From a virus, in the IMG/VR virus record IMGVR_UViG_3300008954_000049, positions 1 through 64,000 of that record: a DNA stretch of 64,000 nucleotides, one strand, 5' to 3'. Shown here one piece after another: positions 1-8,580 of the stretch. The position numbers were made by a program, and so were the translations under genes. Position 1 is the first letter of the stretch. The number at the start of each line of letters is the position of its first letter. The notes below the pieces were generated by a model that worked only from the letters and a program-made list of their open reading frames with translations, was not told the DNA's origin and searched no databases.

Positions 1-1
1 A

Positions 2-35
2 CTCGGGGGGCGGGCCTGATGGTCCGCCCCCCGAG
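2..35 (+). terminator. Hairpin upstream of the resolvase gene
   Basis: A perfect 12-bp inverted repeat (arms 2-13 and 24-35, CTCGGGGGGCGG and its complement) encloses a 10-nt loop and ends 17 nt before the resolvase start. There is no T-run, so it is either a GC-only terminator of the gene to the left, a kind often proposed for actinobacteria, or an RNA structure in the resolvase leader. Confidence 0.4.
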
Positions 36-52
36 GCGTCGAGGAGATCCCC

Positions 53-721
53 ATGCGCGTGCTCGGGCTGGACCCGTCCCTCACCAACTTCGGGTGGGCG
101 GTTCACGACACCGAGGCGGAGGGCCGTGATCTGTGCCCCGAGAGGGGGCGGTTCCAGACCTCCGCCAAGATGTTGTTCATCGACCGCTACATCGAGATGC
201 GGTCGAACGTAGCCGCCCTCGTGGAGCGGCTCGGGGTCACGCGCGTCGGCTGCGAATACCCGATCTTCAACGACCTGTGGTCCGAAGGGATGTACGGGTT
301 GTTCCTCTACACCTGCGAGGCTCTGCGGGCGGCGAAGGTGGACCTCGTGTTCTTCGCGCCCCCGCAGGTGAAGGCCCACGCCCGCACCTTCCTCGACCGG
401 CCGTCGCCGGGCGGGAAGCTCTGGGTCATGGGCAAGCCGGACATGGTGGAGGCGGCTCGGGAGGCGACCGGAGGAGTCGGCCGGTGGAACCACAACGAGG
501 CAGACGCCTACTGGGTTGCGCGTTCGGCGGCCCGGTTCTGGTTGCACCTGGACGGGGTAGTCGGTGAGCAAGACCTGACTCCAACCGAGCGGAAGCAGTT
601 CAGGAAGATCCACACCTACAAGCGCGGCAAGCGTGCAGGCCAGACCGAGAAGAAGGGCATCCTCTACCGCGAGGACGAGCGGTTCTTCCGGTGGGCAGGA
701 GACGAGGACGACGATGGCTGA
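53..721 (+). CDS. RuvC-like Holliday junction resolvase
   Basis: The 222-aa product opens with the RNase H-fold strand of RuvC-type resolvases (VLGLDPSLTNFGWAV), giving catalytic Asp7. An acidic residue follows in a VGCEYP context, and a C-terminal acidic cluster lies in WNHNEADAYWVA near residue 150. These are the positions of the RuvC metal-binding acids. The tail is rich in Lys/Arg (KRGKRAGQTEKKG), as expected for a protein binding branched DNA. It probably resolves recombination or replication junctions before packaging. GAGGAG precedes the ATG. The last codons overlap the recA start by 8 nt, so the two genes are translationally coupled. Confidence 0.85.
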   Translation: MRVLGLDPSLTNFGWAVHDTEAEGRDLCPERGRFQTSAKMLFIDRYIEMRSNVAALVERLGVTRVGCEYPIFNDLWSEGMYGLFLYTCEALRAAKVDLVFFAPPQVKAHARTFLDRPSPGGKLWVMGKPDMVEAAREATGGVGRWNHNEADAYWVARSAARFWLHLDGVVGEQDLTPTERKQFRKIHTYKRGKRAGQTEKKGILYREDERFFRWAGDEDDDG

Positions 722-1928
722 GAAGAAGACCACGACCCGGAAGAAGGCGACCCGGAAGAAGTCGGCGAAGCCTTCGGCCTCCGCGCTGGCGTCCGTTCGC
801 ACCGTCGTCAAGAAGGTGCTCAAGGACGACGACCCCACCGTCACGGTGGACAGCAACCAGCTCACGGAGAGCCGCCCGCACATCACCTCCGGGTCGGTCG
901 TGCTCGACTACCTCATCGGCGGAGCCCTCAACAAGCAGGGCGTCCCCCCGTGCCCCGGCTGGCCGAAGGGGATGATCAGCAACATCTTCGGCCACGAGTC
1001 GAGCGGCAAGACCACCGTCGCCCTGGAGGCCGCTGCGGCTGTCTGTGCGAACGGTGGGCTGGTGTGCTTCATCGACTGGGAGCACGCCATCAGCCTCGAC
1101 TACGCCTCCGCGCTCGGGTGCCCGGTGGAGGACCCCGACCGCTTCTACCTGGTCCAGCCGAACACGCTGGAGGCCGGGCTCTCCGTCCTGTTCGCCTGCG
1201 CTCGGGCCGGGGTGGACCTCATCATCCTCGACAGCGTGGGTGCCGGGGTGCCGAAGGCCATCCGCAAGCAGGCCCTCGAAGACAAGGGCGAGATGGGCCG
1301 GGTCGGGCTGGTGGCCGCGAAGTGGTCCCTGGTCCTGCCGCAGCTCGCCGGGGACATCGCCGAGTCCGGCAGCCACATCATGGGCCTGTCCCAGCTTCGC
1401 AAGAAGATCAACACGGGCGGCTACGGCGGTGACGGCAGCACCCACCAGGGCGGCGAGGCGTGGAAGTTCTACAGCAACATCCGCGTGAGCTTCCGCCGGG
1501 TGAAGAGCCTCAAGTCGAAGGACTACGACGCCCTGACCCACAAGCAGATCGAGCGGGCCACGTCGGCCCTCATCAAGGCCACCATCAAGAAGTCGAAGGT
1601 GTCCAACAGCCAGCAGCGGGAGGCCGAGTACCACATCACCTTCGGCGAGGGCATCGACAACGTCCGCGACCTGATCGCGGTCGGCGTGGCCCACGGCATC
1701 GTGGTGAAGGGCGGGGCCTGGTACGCCTTCGAGATGGGCAACGGCACGTCCGTCCGCTCGCAGGGTGCCCTGAACTTCAAGGAGGACATCCTCTCGACGG
1801 CGGGGGCCTACGACGAGCTGGCCGAGAAGGTGGTCACGGCCATCCGGGCCGGGGGCAAGAACTCCGTCAAGGCCGTGCAGGACGACGAGGACGACGTGGA
1901 TGAGGCCCTGGGCTTCGTAACCGACTGA
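714..1928 (+). CDS. recA: RecA-type recombinase
   Basis: 404 aa. The Walker A is GHESSGKTT (residues 93-101). FIDWEHAISLDYASALG matches the RecA strand after it. The L2/DNA-binding stretch is STHQGGEAWKFYSNIRV, and YHITFGEGID and GAWYAF match the RecA C-terminal domain. The N-terminus carries an extra Lys-rich tract (KKTTTRKKATRKK), and the C-terminus is acidic, as in RecA. The start at 714 is chosen over an upstream in-frame ATG because it has GGAG about 12 nt before it and the usual 8-nt overlap with the resolvase. It should form ATP-dependent filaments on ssDNA for strand exchange, together with the neighbouring SbcCD-like proteins and resolvase. Confidence 0.93.
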   Translation: MAEKKTTTRKKATRKKSAKPSASALASVRTVVKKVLKDDDPTVTVDSNQLTESRPHITSGSVVLDYLIGGALNKQGVPPCPGWPKGMISNIFGHESSGKTTVALEAAAAVCANGGLVCFIDWEHAISLDYASALGCPVEDPDRFYLVQPNTLEAGLSVLFACARAGVDLIILDSVGAGVPKAIRKQALEDKGEMGRVGLVAAKWSLVLPQLAGDIAESGSHIMGLSQLRKKINTGGYGGDGSTHQGGEAWKFYSNIRVSFRRVKSLKSKDYDALTHKQIERATSALIKATIKKSKVSNSQQREAEYHITFGEGIDNVRDLIAVGVAHGIVVKGGAWYAFEMGNGTSVRSQGALNFKEDILSTAGAYDELAEKVVTAIRAGGKNSVKAVQDDEDDVDEALGFVTD

Positions 1929-1929
1929 C

Positions 1930-1940
1930 GGGGGTAGGGT
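1930..1940 (+). promoter_or_regulatory. GGGTAGGGT -10-like element before split sbcC
   Basis: GGGGTAGGGT ends 5 nt before the ATG at 1946. TAGGGT fits the actinobacterial TANNNT -10 consensus. At this spacing transcription would begin at or next to the start codon, giving a leaderless mRNA. The same 9-mer occurs at 5239, 9831, 45231 and 57811. No convincing -35 box is seen. Confidence 0.4.
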
Positions 1941-1945
1941 GACCC

Positions 1946-3043
1946 ATGCCCGTCACGATCCGAGTCCAGAACTTCCAGTCGATCCGAGAGGCTGAAGTCG
2001 AAGTGGCCCGCTTCACGGCGGTCCACGGGACGAACAACTCGGGCAAGACTGCGCTCCAGCGGGCTGTTCGAGGCGTCTTCCAGAACACCGGGGGCACCGC
2101 CTTCATCCGCCACGGCGAGAAGCGGTGCTCCGTCGAGGTGGACTTCGGCGAGGACGGCAAGGTCCGCTGGGAGAAGGGGACCGGCAAGCGCGACCGGCCC
2201 ACCTACGTCATCAACGACGGCGACCCGATCCACCCTGGCTCGGCCGTCCCCGACGAGGTGGCCGCGTTCGGGGTCGTCCCCATCCAGGCGGGCGGCCAGG
2301 ACGTGTGGCCCACCGTCGCCCCGCAGTTCACCGGCCAGGTGTTCTTGCTCGACCGGCCGGGGTCGGCGGTTGCCGAGGCCGTCGCCGACGTGGAGCGGGT
2401 GGGCCAGCTCAACCGGGCTCTCCGTGCATCCGAGAGCGACCGCCGCCAGGCCGCCGCTGCCCTCAAGGTGCGGGCGAGCGACCTGGTGGAGCACGAGGCC
2501 GAGGCGCAGGCGTTCGACGGCCTCGACGACGCCCTGGTCGCTGTGGAGGCCCTGGCGACCAAGCGGACGAAGGTCGAGACGGTCCGCCGGGCGGTGGAGC
2601 GGCTGGTCCACCTGAACGACAAGCTCGTCGATGCCCGTGCCGAGGTCGAGAAGCTGGAGCCGGTGGCCGACATCGAGGTTCCCGACGCCTCATCGGTGCT
2701 GGAGCTTCAGGACGAGCTGGATGACCTTCGTGGGCTTCGTGACCGGCTGGTCGCGGCTCGGTCCGAGGTGGACAAGTACGCGGGCATCGACGACGTGCTG
2801 GTGGAGGTGGACGAAAGCCGCCCCGAGCGCGTGCTGGCAGCCCTTCAGGTGCTCGAAGGGCTCCGCGACAGGCTCAGGCAGGCGGAGAACGCGGTGGTGG
2901 CTCGGCAGACTGATTTGGATCAGGGGCAGGCACAACTGGTAGAAGCCACGACCGCTGCGAGTGCGGCTCTGGCGGAAATCGGTCAGTGCCCCACCTGTGG
3001 AACGGAGATGCGGCAGGAAGCCGCAGAAGGAGCTACGCCATGA
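1946..3043 (+). CDS. SbcC/Rad50-like ATPase, N-terminal half
   Basis: 365 aa. Residues 1-40 form the Rad50/SbcC N-lobe with Walker A GTNNSGKT (28-35). A long heptad-rich coiled coil follows, and the protein ends just after a zinc-hook motif, C348-P-T-C351. A full SbcC/Rad50 would continue with a returning coiled coil and a C-lobe carrying the signature and Walker B. Those parts are in a separate gene at 8581-9219. The two products presumably associate to make one ATPase head that partners the SbcD nuclease at 3664. The TGA overlaps the next ATG (ATGA). Confidence 0.8.
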   Translation: MPVTIRVQNFQSIREAEVEVARFTAVHGTNNSGKTALQRAVRGVFQNTGGTAFIRHGEKRCSVEVDFGEDGKVRWEKGTGKRDRPTYVINDGDPIHPGSAVPDEVAAFGVVPIQAGGQDVWPTVAPQFTGQVFLLDRPGSAVAEAVADVERVGQLNRALRASESDRRQAAAALKVRASDLVEHEAEAQAFDGLDDALVAVEALATKRTKVETVRRAVERLVHLNDKLVDARAEVEKLEPVADIEVPDASSVLELQDELDDLRGLRDRLVAARSEVDKYAGIDDVLVEVDESRPERVLAALQVLEGLRDRLRQAENAVVARQTDLDQGQAQLVEATTAASAALAEIGQCPTCGTEMRQEAAEGATP

Positions 3044-3660
3044 TGTCCGCCATTCTGCTCGCCGCCCTGGTCGTCGTCGCACCCGAGGCTGTGGACCCGC
3101 AGGAGGCCTGCGAGGCTGCCTCGATGGTCCTCAAGGACATGCGCTACGTGGAGGGCAAGTACGCCGAGAAGGGCGACTTCAGCCACCCGAAGATCCAGCG
3201 ACGCCTCGCCTCGTGCGTCGAGATCGCGACCCTGGCCGCCCCGCACGGGGAGGACGTGACCTTCGCGTCCATCGCCATCGCCTACAACGAGTCGAACTTC
3301 CGCCAGAACGTCGGCAAGGGCGGGGACGGGGAGGTCGGCCGGATGCAGGTCATCCCCGGCTACCACTGCAAGCCCTACGGCGACCTGGACGACGGCAAGG
3401 GCGGCTGCATCAACCCGGAGAGAGCCGGGGTCCGGGCCATCCGGCTCGCCCGCTCGCGGGTGCTCAAGAAGCACCGCCGCCACTGGGGCCTGCACACGGG
3501 CAAGGACGCCTGCAAGTGGGGCCAGAGGCGGACCCCGACCATGTGCCGGGTGCTGCGCGAGTACAACGGCTCGACGACCTACGCGACCAAGGTGGGCGGG
3601 TTCATCCGGTCCATCCGCCGGAGCTACGAGCGGCACACCACGCTGGCCGCGAAGGGGTAG
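3040..3660 (+). CDS. Secreted lysozyme/SLT-like transglycosylase
   Basis: 206 aa. It begins with a hydrophobic signal-like stretch (MMSAILLAALVVVAP). The lytic transglycosylase core follows: catalytic Glu84 in AYNESNF and, after a short loop, GRMQVIP, which corresponds to the G-L-M-Q motif of SLT domains. Several Cys could form disulfides outside the cell. The ATG at 3040 overlaps the previous stop and has AGAAGGAG upstream. It probably cuts peptidoglycan during lysis or genome entry. Its place between sbcC and sbcD halves is odd. A role as a virion-associated muralytic enzyme is possible, but no tail genes are nearby. Confidence 0.7.
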   Translation: MMSAILLAALVVVAPEAVDPQEACEAASMVLKDMRYVEGKYAEKGDFSHPKIQRRLASCVEIATLAAPHGEDVTFASIAIAYNESNFRQNVGKGGDGEVGRMQVIPGYHCKPYGDLDDGKGGCINPERAGVRAIRLARSRVLKKHRRHWGLHTGKDACKWGQRRTPTMCRVLREYNGSTTYATKVGGFIRSIRRSYERHTTLAAKG

Positions 3661-3663
3661 CCG

Positions 3664-4662
3664 ATGATCACGCTGGTCTGGCGAACGGACGTGCATCTGG
3701 CGGTGAAGTCGCCGCAGTCTCGGACCGATGACTGGGCCGAGACGGTGCTCGGGAAGCTCCGCCAGGTCGGCGAGATCGCTCGGGAGGTGGGGGCTGCGGC
3801 CGTCCTCGATGGTGGAGACTTCTTCCACATCAAGACGCCCAGCCGCACGTCCCACGAGCTGATCCAGCGGGTCGCGGCGGTCCACTCCGAGTACCCCTGC
3901 CCGGTGTACGCCGTGCGCAACGGCAACCACGACGTGAAGTACGGCGACGGGGACTACATCAACGAGGCCCCGCTCGGCGTCCTGTTCGAGACGGGCGTGT
4001 TCCGGCTGCTCGACGAGGATGAGGGCCACACCTTCGAGGAGTTCGAGCACCCGGATGGGGAGCCCAGCGTCCGGGTCAACAGCGTCCGGGTCGTCGGCGT
4101 GCCGTACCACGGCAAGAGCTACGACATGAACCGGCTGACGACCATCACGAAGGGCAAGGAACGTCATCTGGTGGTGGCTGCCCACCTGCTCGCCAGCCAG
4201 GCGGGCGGGGAGATGTTCGGCTCCGAGGACATCGTGCGCTACGCCGACATCCTCAACCTGGACCCCGACGTGTGGTGCTTCGGCCACTGGCACAAGAACC
4301 AGGGCGTCTACGAGAAGGGCCGCAAGGCCATCGTCAACATCGGGAGCCTGACCCGAGGAGCGTTGTCGCAGGACGACGTGGCCCGCGTCCCCGAGGTGGC
4401 GATCCTCCGCTTCGACAAGAAGGGGTTCACCGTCGAGCGGCGTGCCCTGGACGTGCAGCCCGCCGACGAGGTGTTCGACCTGGAAGGCCGGACCCGGCAG
4501 GAGGCCAGGGAGATGACCGTGGACGCCTTCGTCGAGTCGGTGAAGGCGACCTTCGAGCAGAAGACCCGCCCGCCCCTGCTCGACGAGGTGCGCGGGATGG
4601 ACATGCCCGAGCCGGTGCGTGAGCGGACGCTGCTCTACCTCGAAGCCGAGGGTGTCTCCTGA
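3664..4662 (+). CDS. sbcD: SbcD/Mre11-like metallophosphoesterase
   Basis: 332 aa with the calcineurin-like metal-binding motifs in order: TDVHLA (D-x-H), GGDFF, GNHD, AAHLLAS and GHWHKN, then NIGSLTRG as in SbcD. The C-terminal third may hold the Rad50-binding cap. It should be the Mn-dependent nuclease partner of the split SbcC-like ATPase, clearing hairpins, protein-blocked ends or replication intermediates. Its stop overlaps the next start (TGATG), which places it in the same operon as recA and the N-terminal SbcC half. Confidence 0.88.
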   Translation: MITLVWRTDVHLAVKSPQSRTDDWAETVLGKLRQVGEIAREVGAAAVLDGGDFFHIKTPSRTSHELIQRVAAVHSEYPCPVYAVRNGNHDVKYGDGDYINEAPLGVLFETGVFRLLDEDEGHTFEEFEHPDGEPSVRVNSVRVVGVPYHGKSYDMNRLTTITKGKERHLVVAAHLLASQAGGEMFGSEDIVRYADILNLDPDVWCFGHWHKNQGVYEKGRKAIVNIGSLTRGALSQDDVARVPEVAILRFDKKGFTVERRALDVQPADEVFDLEGRTRQEAREMTVDAFVESVKATFEQKTRPPLLDEVRGMDMPEPVRERTLLYLEAEGVS

Positions 4663-4844
4663 TGGACGAGATCACCGAGGGCTACGTCATCGAACCGGAC
4701 GAGAAGGCCCTTGGCGGGTTCACCATCACCTGCTTGCGGTGCGACATGAAGTCGTACAACCGTAACGATGTGGACCACCGCTACTGCGGCAACTGCAAGG
4801 CCTACCACGCGGAAAGGGGCTCAGGAGCAGGCGGGACCGAGTAG
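4662..4844 (+). CDS. Small two-CxxC zinc-ribbon protein
   Basis: 60 aa. Two CxxC pairs (CLRC and CGNC, about 20 residues apart, with a nearby DHRYC) suggest a single zinc ribbon. No catalytic domain is visible. It overlaps the end of sbcD by 1 nt, so it is co-translated with the recombination genes. Small zinc ribbons of this kind are common in phages as nucleic-acid or protein-binding adaptors. The function is unknown. Confidence 0.65.
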   Translation: MDEITEGYVIEPDEKALGGFTITCLRCDMKSYNRNDVDHRYCGNCKAYHAERGSGAGGTE

Positions 4845-4861
4845 TCTGGGGGAGGTGCCCC

Positions 4862-5224
4862 ATGAGCGATGACAGCAAGACAACTCGCGAGATCGCCATC
4901 CCACTCGCCCCCGACGACCAGGGACGGCCCCACCTGCTGCGCATTCGCGGCGACGACTCCGGTCCGAAGGAGGCGTCCCTCGGCGTCCTGATGCCCGCGA
5001 AGGACGGGGTGCCTCTCCCGCCCGGTGCCGACCTCATCCACATGAAGCCCCGCGAAGACAGCCCCGCGTTCGACTGCGAGACGTTGTACGAGGCTCCGGC
5101 CCCCCAGGGCAGCGGCGGCCGGAAGCCGATGTCGGTGTCGCACGAGCAGTTCGCGGCCAACTGGGACCGCATCTTCGGCAAGAAGGACGAGGACAAGCCC
5201 GAGGACGAGCCCGTCCTGCACTGA
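4862..5224 (+). CDS. Hypothetical acidic protein
   Basis: 120 aa, not recognised. It is rich in Asp/Glu/Pro with an acidic C-terminal tail (KKDEDKPEDEPV). A GGGGAGG ribosome site precedes the ATG, and a TAGTCT -10-like box overlaps the stop of the previous gene 14 nt upstream. It lies in the recombination block between a zinc-ribbon protein and another unknown. No signal peptide or membrane segment is seen. Confidence 0.6.
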   Translation: MSDDSKTTREIAIPLAPDDQGRPHLLRIRGDDSGPKEASLGVLMPAKDGVPLPPGADLIHMKPREDSPAFDCETLYEAPAPQGSGGRKPMSVSHEQFAANWDRIFGKKDEDKPEDEPVLH

Positions 5225-5238
5225 CCTGGTGGGCTTGT

Positions 5239-5247
5239 GGGTAGGGT
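5239..5247 (+). promoter_or_regulatory. GGGTAGGGT -10-like element
   Basis: GTGGGTAGGGT lies 21 nt upstream of the start at 5269. A weak -35 candidate (CTGACC, 5221-5226) sits closer than usual. Same 9-mer as at 1932, 9831, 45231 and 57811. Confidence 0.4.
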
Positions 5248-5268
5248 GCTCCGTGCAAAGGAGCCCCG

Positions 5269-6045
5269 ATGGAAGCCCGGCCCGTCTACCGCCATGTCGT
5301 CGTCCAGCGCAAAGCTCTGGTCGAGCACGTTGACCCCGAGAAGCTGCGTCGCCTCCGCCAGCAGATGATGGAGGGGCTGGAGATCGACGAGGATCTCCGC
5401 CACCTGGTCGTCAAGGACACGCTCAAGAAGAGCGTGCGCAAGGCGATGGGCTGGGCAGGCCACGGTGACGTGGATGTCCAGGGCAGCGATGACGGGATGG
5501 ACGCAGGCCAGGTGTTCGCCGAGGCCGACGCCCGCCAGAAGCGCGGCGACGGGGGCGACGACGAGGCCATCCGCTACAGGCGGCAGGAGGGCGTCATCGT
5601 CAGCAGCCTGGTCAAGGACCAGGTGCCCGGCGATCTCCCCGGCCAGGCGATGCCCCGCAACCCCTCGTACCTGTTCCACTCCGGCTTCGACGCTGCGGAG
5701 AACCGCCAGGCCGAGTTCATGCGGTGCGCGCAGGAGCTTCACGCGAAGTTCCAGGCGTTCAGCGACCGCAAGTTCATGCTGCTCGACCCCGAGCTACGGT
5801 CGGGCGTGACCCTGGTGACTGTGGTACTCACGCCCATCATCGGGGTCCCCCGGACGGACAACGGGGTCGAGCTGCTCTGCGAGTTCCATCAGAAGACGCA
5901 GTTCGGCCACATCGCCACGGACGGGTTCGATGTCTTCTCGGAGATCGGCGAGTACCCAGTCCAGGTGCCCTCGGACGGGGACATGGCGATGATGTTCACC
6001 ACCTTCGACGAGTTCAAGGCGATGGAGGCCGGGCGGGGTTCGTGA
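5269..6045 (+). CDS. Hypothetical protein
   Basis: 258 aa, not recognised. The N-terminal half is helical and charged (KLRRLRQQMMEGLEIDEDLRH). The C-terminal half contains a beta-rich stretch (SGVTLVTVVLTPIIGVP) and an aromatic/acidic tail. AAAGGAG precedes the ATG. It stands between recombination genes and a Cas4/RecB-like nuclease, downstream of its own -10-like box, so it may start a small transcription unit. No enzyme motif could be identified. Confidence 0.6.
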   Translation: MEARPVYRHVVVQRKALVEHVDPEKLRRLRQQMMEGLEIDEDLRHLVVKDTLKKSVRKAMGWAGHGDVDVQGSDDGMDAGQVFAEADARQKRGDGGDDEAIRYRRQEGVIVSSLVKDQVPGDLPGQAMPRNPSYLFHSGFDAAENRQAEFMRCAQELHAKFQAFSDRKFMLLDPELRSGVTLVTVVLTPIIGVPRTDNGVELLCEFHQKTQFGHIATDGFDVFSEIGEYPVQVPSDGDMAMMFTTFDEFKAMEAGRGS

Positions 6046-6081
6046 TCGCCCCAAGCGGGTAGACGAACGAGAGACGCTGGG

Positions 6082-7137
6082 GTGTTGATGAGCACGCGAC
6101 GATTCACGCTGTACTGGTCGAGCATGACCTCCTACGAGAACTGCCCGCAGGGGTTCTTGTGGGGTCGAGGGTGGCCCACCATCGATCTCGGTCAGGGACC
6201 GGGTCGGCCGAAGAAGAGGCCCGTGAAGCGGTCCGAGCACCACGCCGTGATGGGCATCGTGCTCGCGAACTTCTGGGAGTGGCTCTACAACGACGAGGAG
6301 TGGAAGCACAAGCACGGGCTGGTGGACCGCCTGCTGGAGAAGGCCCGCAAGGACTTCAGCCGCCTGTGCATCAGCAAGCACATCGACTGGCGGCTCGCTC
6401 CTCCTCGTGACGAGATGTGGGACACCATCGAGGCGGGCATCCGGGGCTACCTGAAGACGATGCGGCACCACCGGCTGCTCGGCCCCTACGCCCGCTCCGA
6501 GGTGGACCTCACCTGCTACGTCAACAAGTGGACGCCCATCGGCGGCCGGGCCGACCTCATCATCCGCCGGTCGGTGGACGGCAAGGACGAGATCAGCATC
6601 CTCGACGGCAAGAACAGCCGCCGGTACAAGGGGCCGAAGCGCAAGGGCCAGCCCCAGAAGCTCATCACGTACACCGACCCCGACCAGCTCCGCTGGTACG
6701 CCCTCTGCTTCTACCTGTCCTACCGCCGGATGCCCGACCGGCTGGGCTTCATCTACTTCCGCTACCCCTACGGGGCCGAGAAGCTCGACGTGGACGGCGA
6801 GACCATCCCCGAGATCGGGGAGGACGGGATGCCCACGGGGGCCAACGAGATTGAGCAGGGGGTCGAGTGGATCGAGTTCGACCGCGACGACCTCAAGGGC
6901 ATCGCGACGCGGGCTCGGGACGCTCTGCGGGGGATGCAGCGCGAGAAGTTCCCGGCCAACCCCGTGCCGAGCCAGTGCCGCTTCTGCGACTTCGAGACGG
7001 TCTGCCCCGAGCGCATCGCGCAGAAGAAGGCGAACCGCCGGAACAAGAAGTCCAGCGAGGCCTTCTTCGACGGCCAGGTCGGCTTCGTCCAGTTCGGCAT
7101 GGGTCCGGGGGGGTCCATCGTCACCAGCGACGAGTAG
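6082..7137 (+). CDS. Cas4/RecB-like PD-(D/E)XK nuclease with Fe-S cysteines
   Basis: 351 aa. An N-terminal Cys lies in YENCPQG. A GGRADLIIRR strand is followed by ILDGKNS, the D...(D/E)xK nuclease core. A C-terminal cluster CRFCDFETVC completes the four-Cys pattern of Cas4/AddB-type Fe-S nucleases. It is probably an exonuclease that processes DNA ends for the RecA pathway or degrades host DNA. No Cas1/Cas2 is nearby, so CRISPR adaptation is not implied. The start could be GTG 6082 or ATG 6088; a weak GAGA site fits 6082 better. Confidence 0.8.
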   Translation: MLMSTRRFTLYWSSMTSYENCPQGFLWGRGWPTIDLGQGPGRPKKRPVKRSEHHAVMGIVLANFWEWLYNDEEWKHKHGLVDRLLEKARKDFSRLCISKHIDWRLAPPRDEMWDTIEAGIRGYLKTMRHHRLLGPYARSEVDLTCYVNKWTPIGGRADLIIRRSVDGKDEISILDGKNSRRYKGPKRKGQPQKLITYTDPDQLRWYALCFYLSYRRMPDRLGFIYFRYPYGAEKLDVDGETIPEIGEDGMPTGANEIEQGVEWIEFDRDDLKGIATRARDALRGMQREKFPANPVPSQCRFCDFETVCPERIAQKKANRRNKKSSEAFFDGQVGFVQFGMGPGGSIVTSDE

Positions 7138-7144
7138 AAGGCCC

Positions 7145-7408
7145 ATGAGCGACCACAACCACAAGCGGCTCCAGGCCGCCATCAAGCGTCGAGACGAGGC
7201 CAACCAGAGGGTGCAGCGTCTCCAGGGTCGCCTCTCGGCGGCACAGGAAGACGTGGTAGCGGTCGAGGCCGAGTGCGTCGAACGGGGCGTCCCCCCGGAC
7301 AAGCTCGATGCTGCCATCGCGCAGTTGGAGAAGCGGTACGACAAGGCCGTGACCGCGTTCGAGAAGGACATCACAGCAGCCGAGGGCAAGCTCGCCCCGT
7401 TCGTGTAG
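7145..7408 (+). CDS. Small coiled-coil protein
   Basis: 87 aa, almost entirely charged helix with heptads (RLQAAIKRRDEANQRVQRL onward). It is probably a coiled-coil dimer. It lies 7 nt after the nuclease and 10 nt before the clamp gene, in the replication/recombination operon, so it may be an accessory of either. No homologous family could be named from sequence alone. Confidence 0.6.
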   Translation: MSDHNHKRLQAAIKRRDEANQRVQRLQGRLSAAQEDVVAVEAECVERGVPPDKLDAAIAQLEKRYDKAVTAFEKDITAAEGKLAPFV

Positions 7409-7418
7409 GAGTGCGTCG

Positions 7419-8570
7419 ATGAGATTCCAGGTGGCGAAGCAAGACCTCGAAGCAGCCCTTCAGGTCGTGACCCCGAGCCTGTCCAGCAGCGGGACGGACA
7501 TCACCTCCCACTACGTGTTCCGGCGGACGGGGGCGAAGAAGGACGGCTATGGCGTCGAGGTGGTCACCTGCTCCGGCCGCGTGTTCTCCTCCTGCCCCAT
7601 CAAGGGCAAGGTGGCGGACCCCGGTCAGAAGGGCACGTTCACCATCGAGGGCAAGCGGCTCAAGCAGTGGCTCTCCCACGTCACCGAGGCGGCCCTGACC
7701 TTCAGCTTCGACGAGGACGAGGGCGAGGTGGTCGCGAAGGCCCCGAAGGGCAAGCAGCTCTTCCAGACCCTCCAGCCGGACAAGCGGTTCACCTGGTCGA
7801 AGACGCTGGAGGAGTCGAAGCTCACCGCCACCGTGGCGGCCGAGCGGCTGGCGTCGGCCCTGAGCTACTCCCGGCTGTTCGCGTCCACGGACGAGGCGAA
7901 GAAGCCCGATATGTGCCTCTGCGAGGTGCAGAAGGGCATCCTGTTCTCGTCGGACAAGAAGTCCGTCGCGCTCGTCAAGGTCGAGGGCCTCGACGAGTCG
8001 AAGATGCGGGTCCACACGAAGGACGTGAACGGCGTCCTCGCGTTCCTCGGCACCTTCGACGGCACCGATGTCGAGGTGCTGGAGCACGAGCGGATGCTCA
8101 TCCTCCGCCGGGGCGACGGGGCGGTCTTCGGCGAGAGCCGGTTCCAGAAGCCGTTCCCCGGCCTCAAGGCCAAGATGGGCGAGCCGGACCAGCGCACCTG
8201 GACGCTCAACAAGGCGGACGTGGAGCAGGCCATCGGCTTCCTCGTGTCCGGGGCCTCGTGGGAGGACAACCGGCTGCGGTTCGTCGAGGGCGAGGAGGAC
8301 AACACCGTCGTCCTGTCGATGATGACCACGGCCGGGAAGGCGACCAAGCTCCCCGTCGAGTGCGTCTCGATGTCGGTGGCGGACGGGGCCGACGACATGC
8401 CGGACACCGGCTTCGCGCTCGACCACTTCTGCCTGTCGAAGGTGCTGGGCTCGTGGAAGGGCGACGAGATCGAGTTCGGCCTCAACGTCCGGGGCGACCG
8501 GGGCTACGTCCAGTTCAAGTCGTCGCACGACGAGGTGGACTACCTGACCATCCTCGCCTGGCTGCGCTGA
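7419..8570 (+). CDS. dnaN: DnaN-like DNA polymerase sliding clamp
   Basis: 383 aa, the length of a bacterial beta clamp. The N-terminus (MRFQVAKQDLEAALQVV) matches the first helix of DnaN domain 1. The remainder shows three rough repeats of the alternating strand/helix clamp fold, ending in DYLTILAWLR where DnaN has its terminal beta strand. It would encircle DNA as a dimer and tether the replicative polymerase. The DnaX-like loader is at 12605. The identification rests on overall pattern, so divergence from DnaN is large. Confidence 0.72.
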   Translation: MRFQVAKQDLEAALQVVTPSLSSSGTDITSHYVFRRTGAKKDGYGVEVVTCSGRVFSSCPIKGKVADPGQKGTFTIEGKRLKQWLSHVTEAALTFSFDEDEGEVVAKAPKGKQLFQTLQPDKRFTWSKTLEESKLTATVAAERLASALSYSRLFASTDEAKKPDMCLCEVQKGILFSSDKKSVALVKVEGLDESKMRVHTKDVNGVLAFLGTFDGTDVEVLEHERMLILRRGDGAVFGESRFQKPFPGLKAKMGEPDQRTWTLNKADVEQAIGFLVSGASWEDNRLRFVEGEEDNTVVLSMMTTAGKATKLPVECVSMSVADGADDMPDTGFALDHFCLSKVLGSWKGDEIEFGLNVRGDRGYVQFKSSHDEVDYLTILAWLR

Positions 8571-8580
8571 CGGAGGGCTC

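Noticed and set aside
6082-7137. CRISPR-associated Cas4 and a CRISPR array
   Set aside because: The nuclease is Cas4-like, but no Cas1/Cas2 and no direct repeats with regular spacers were seen; a recombination nuclease is simpler.
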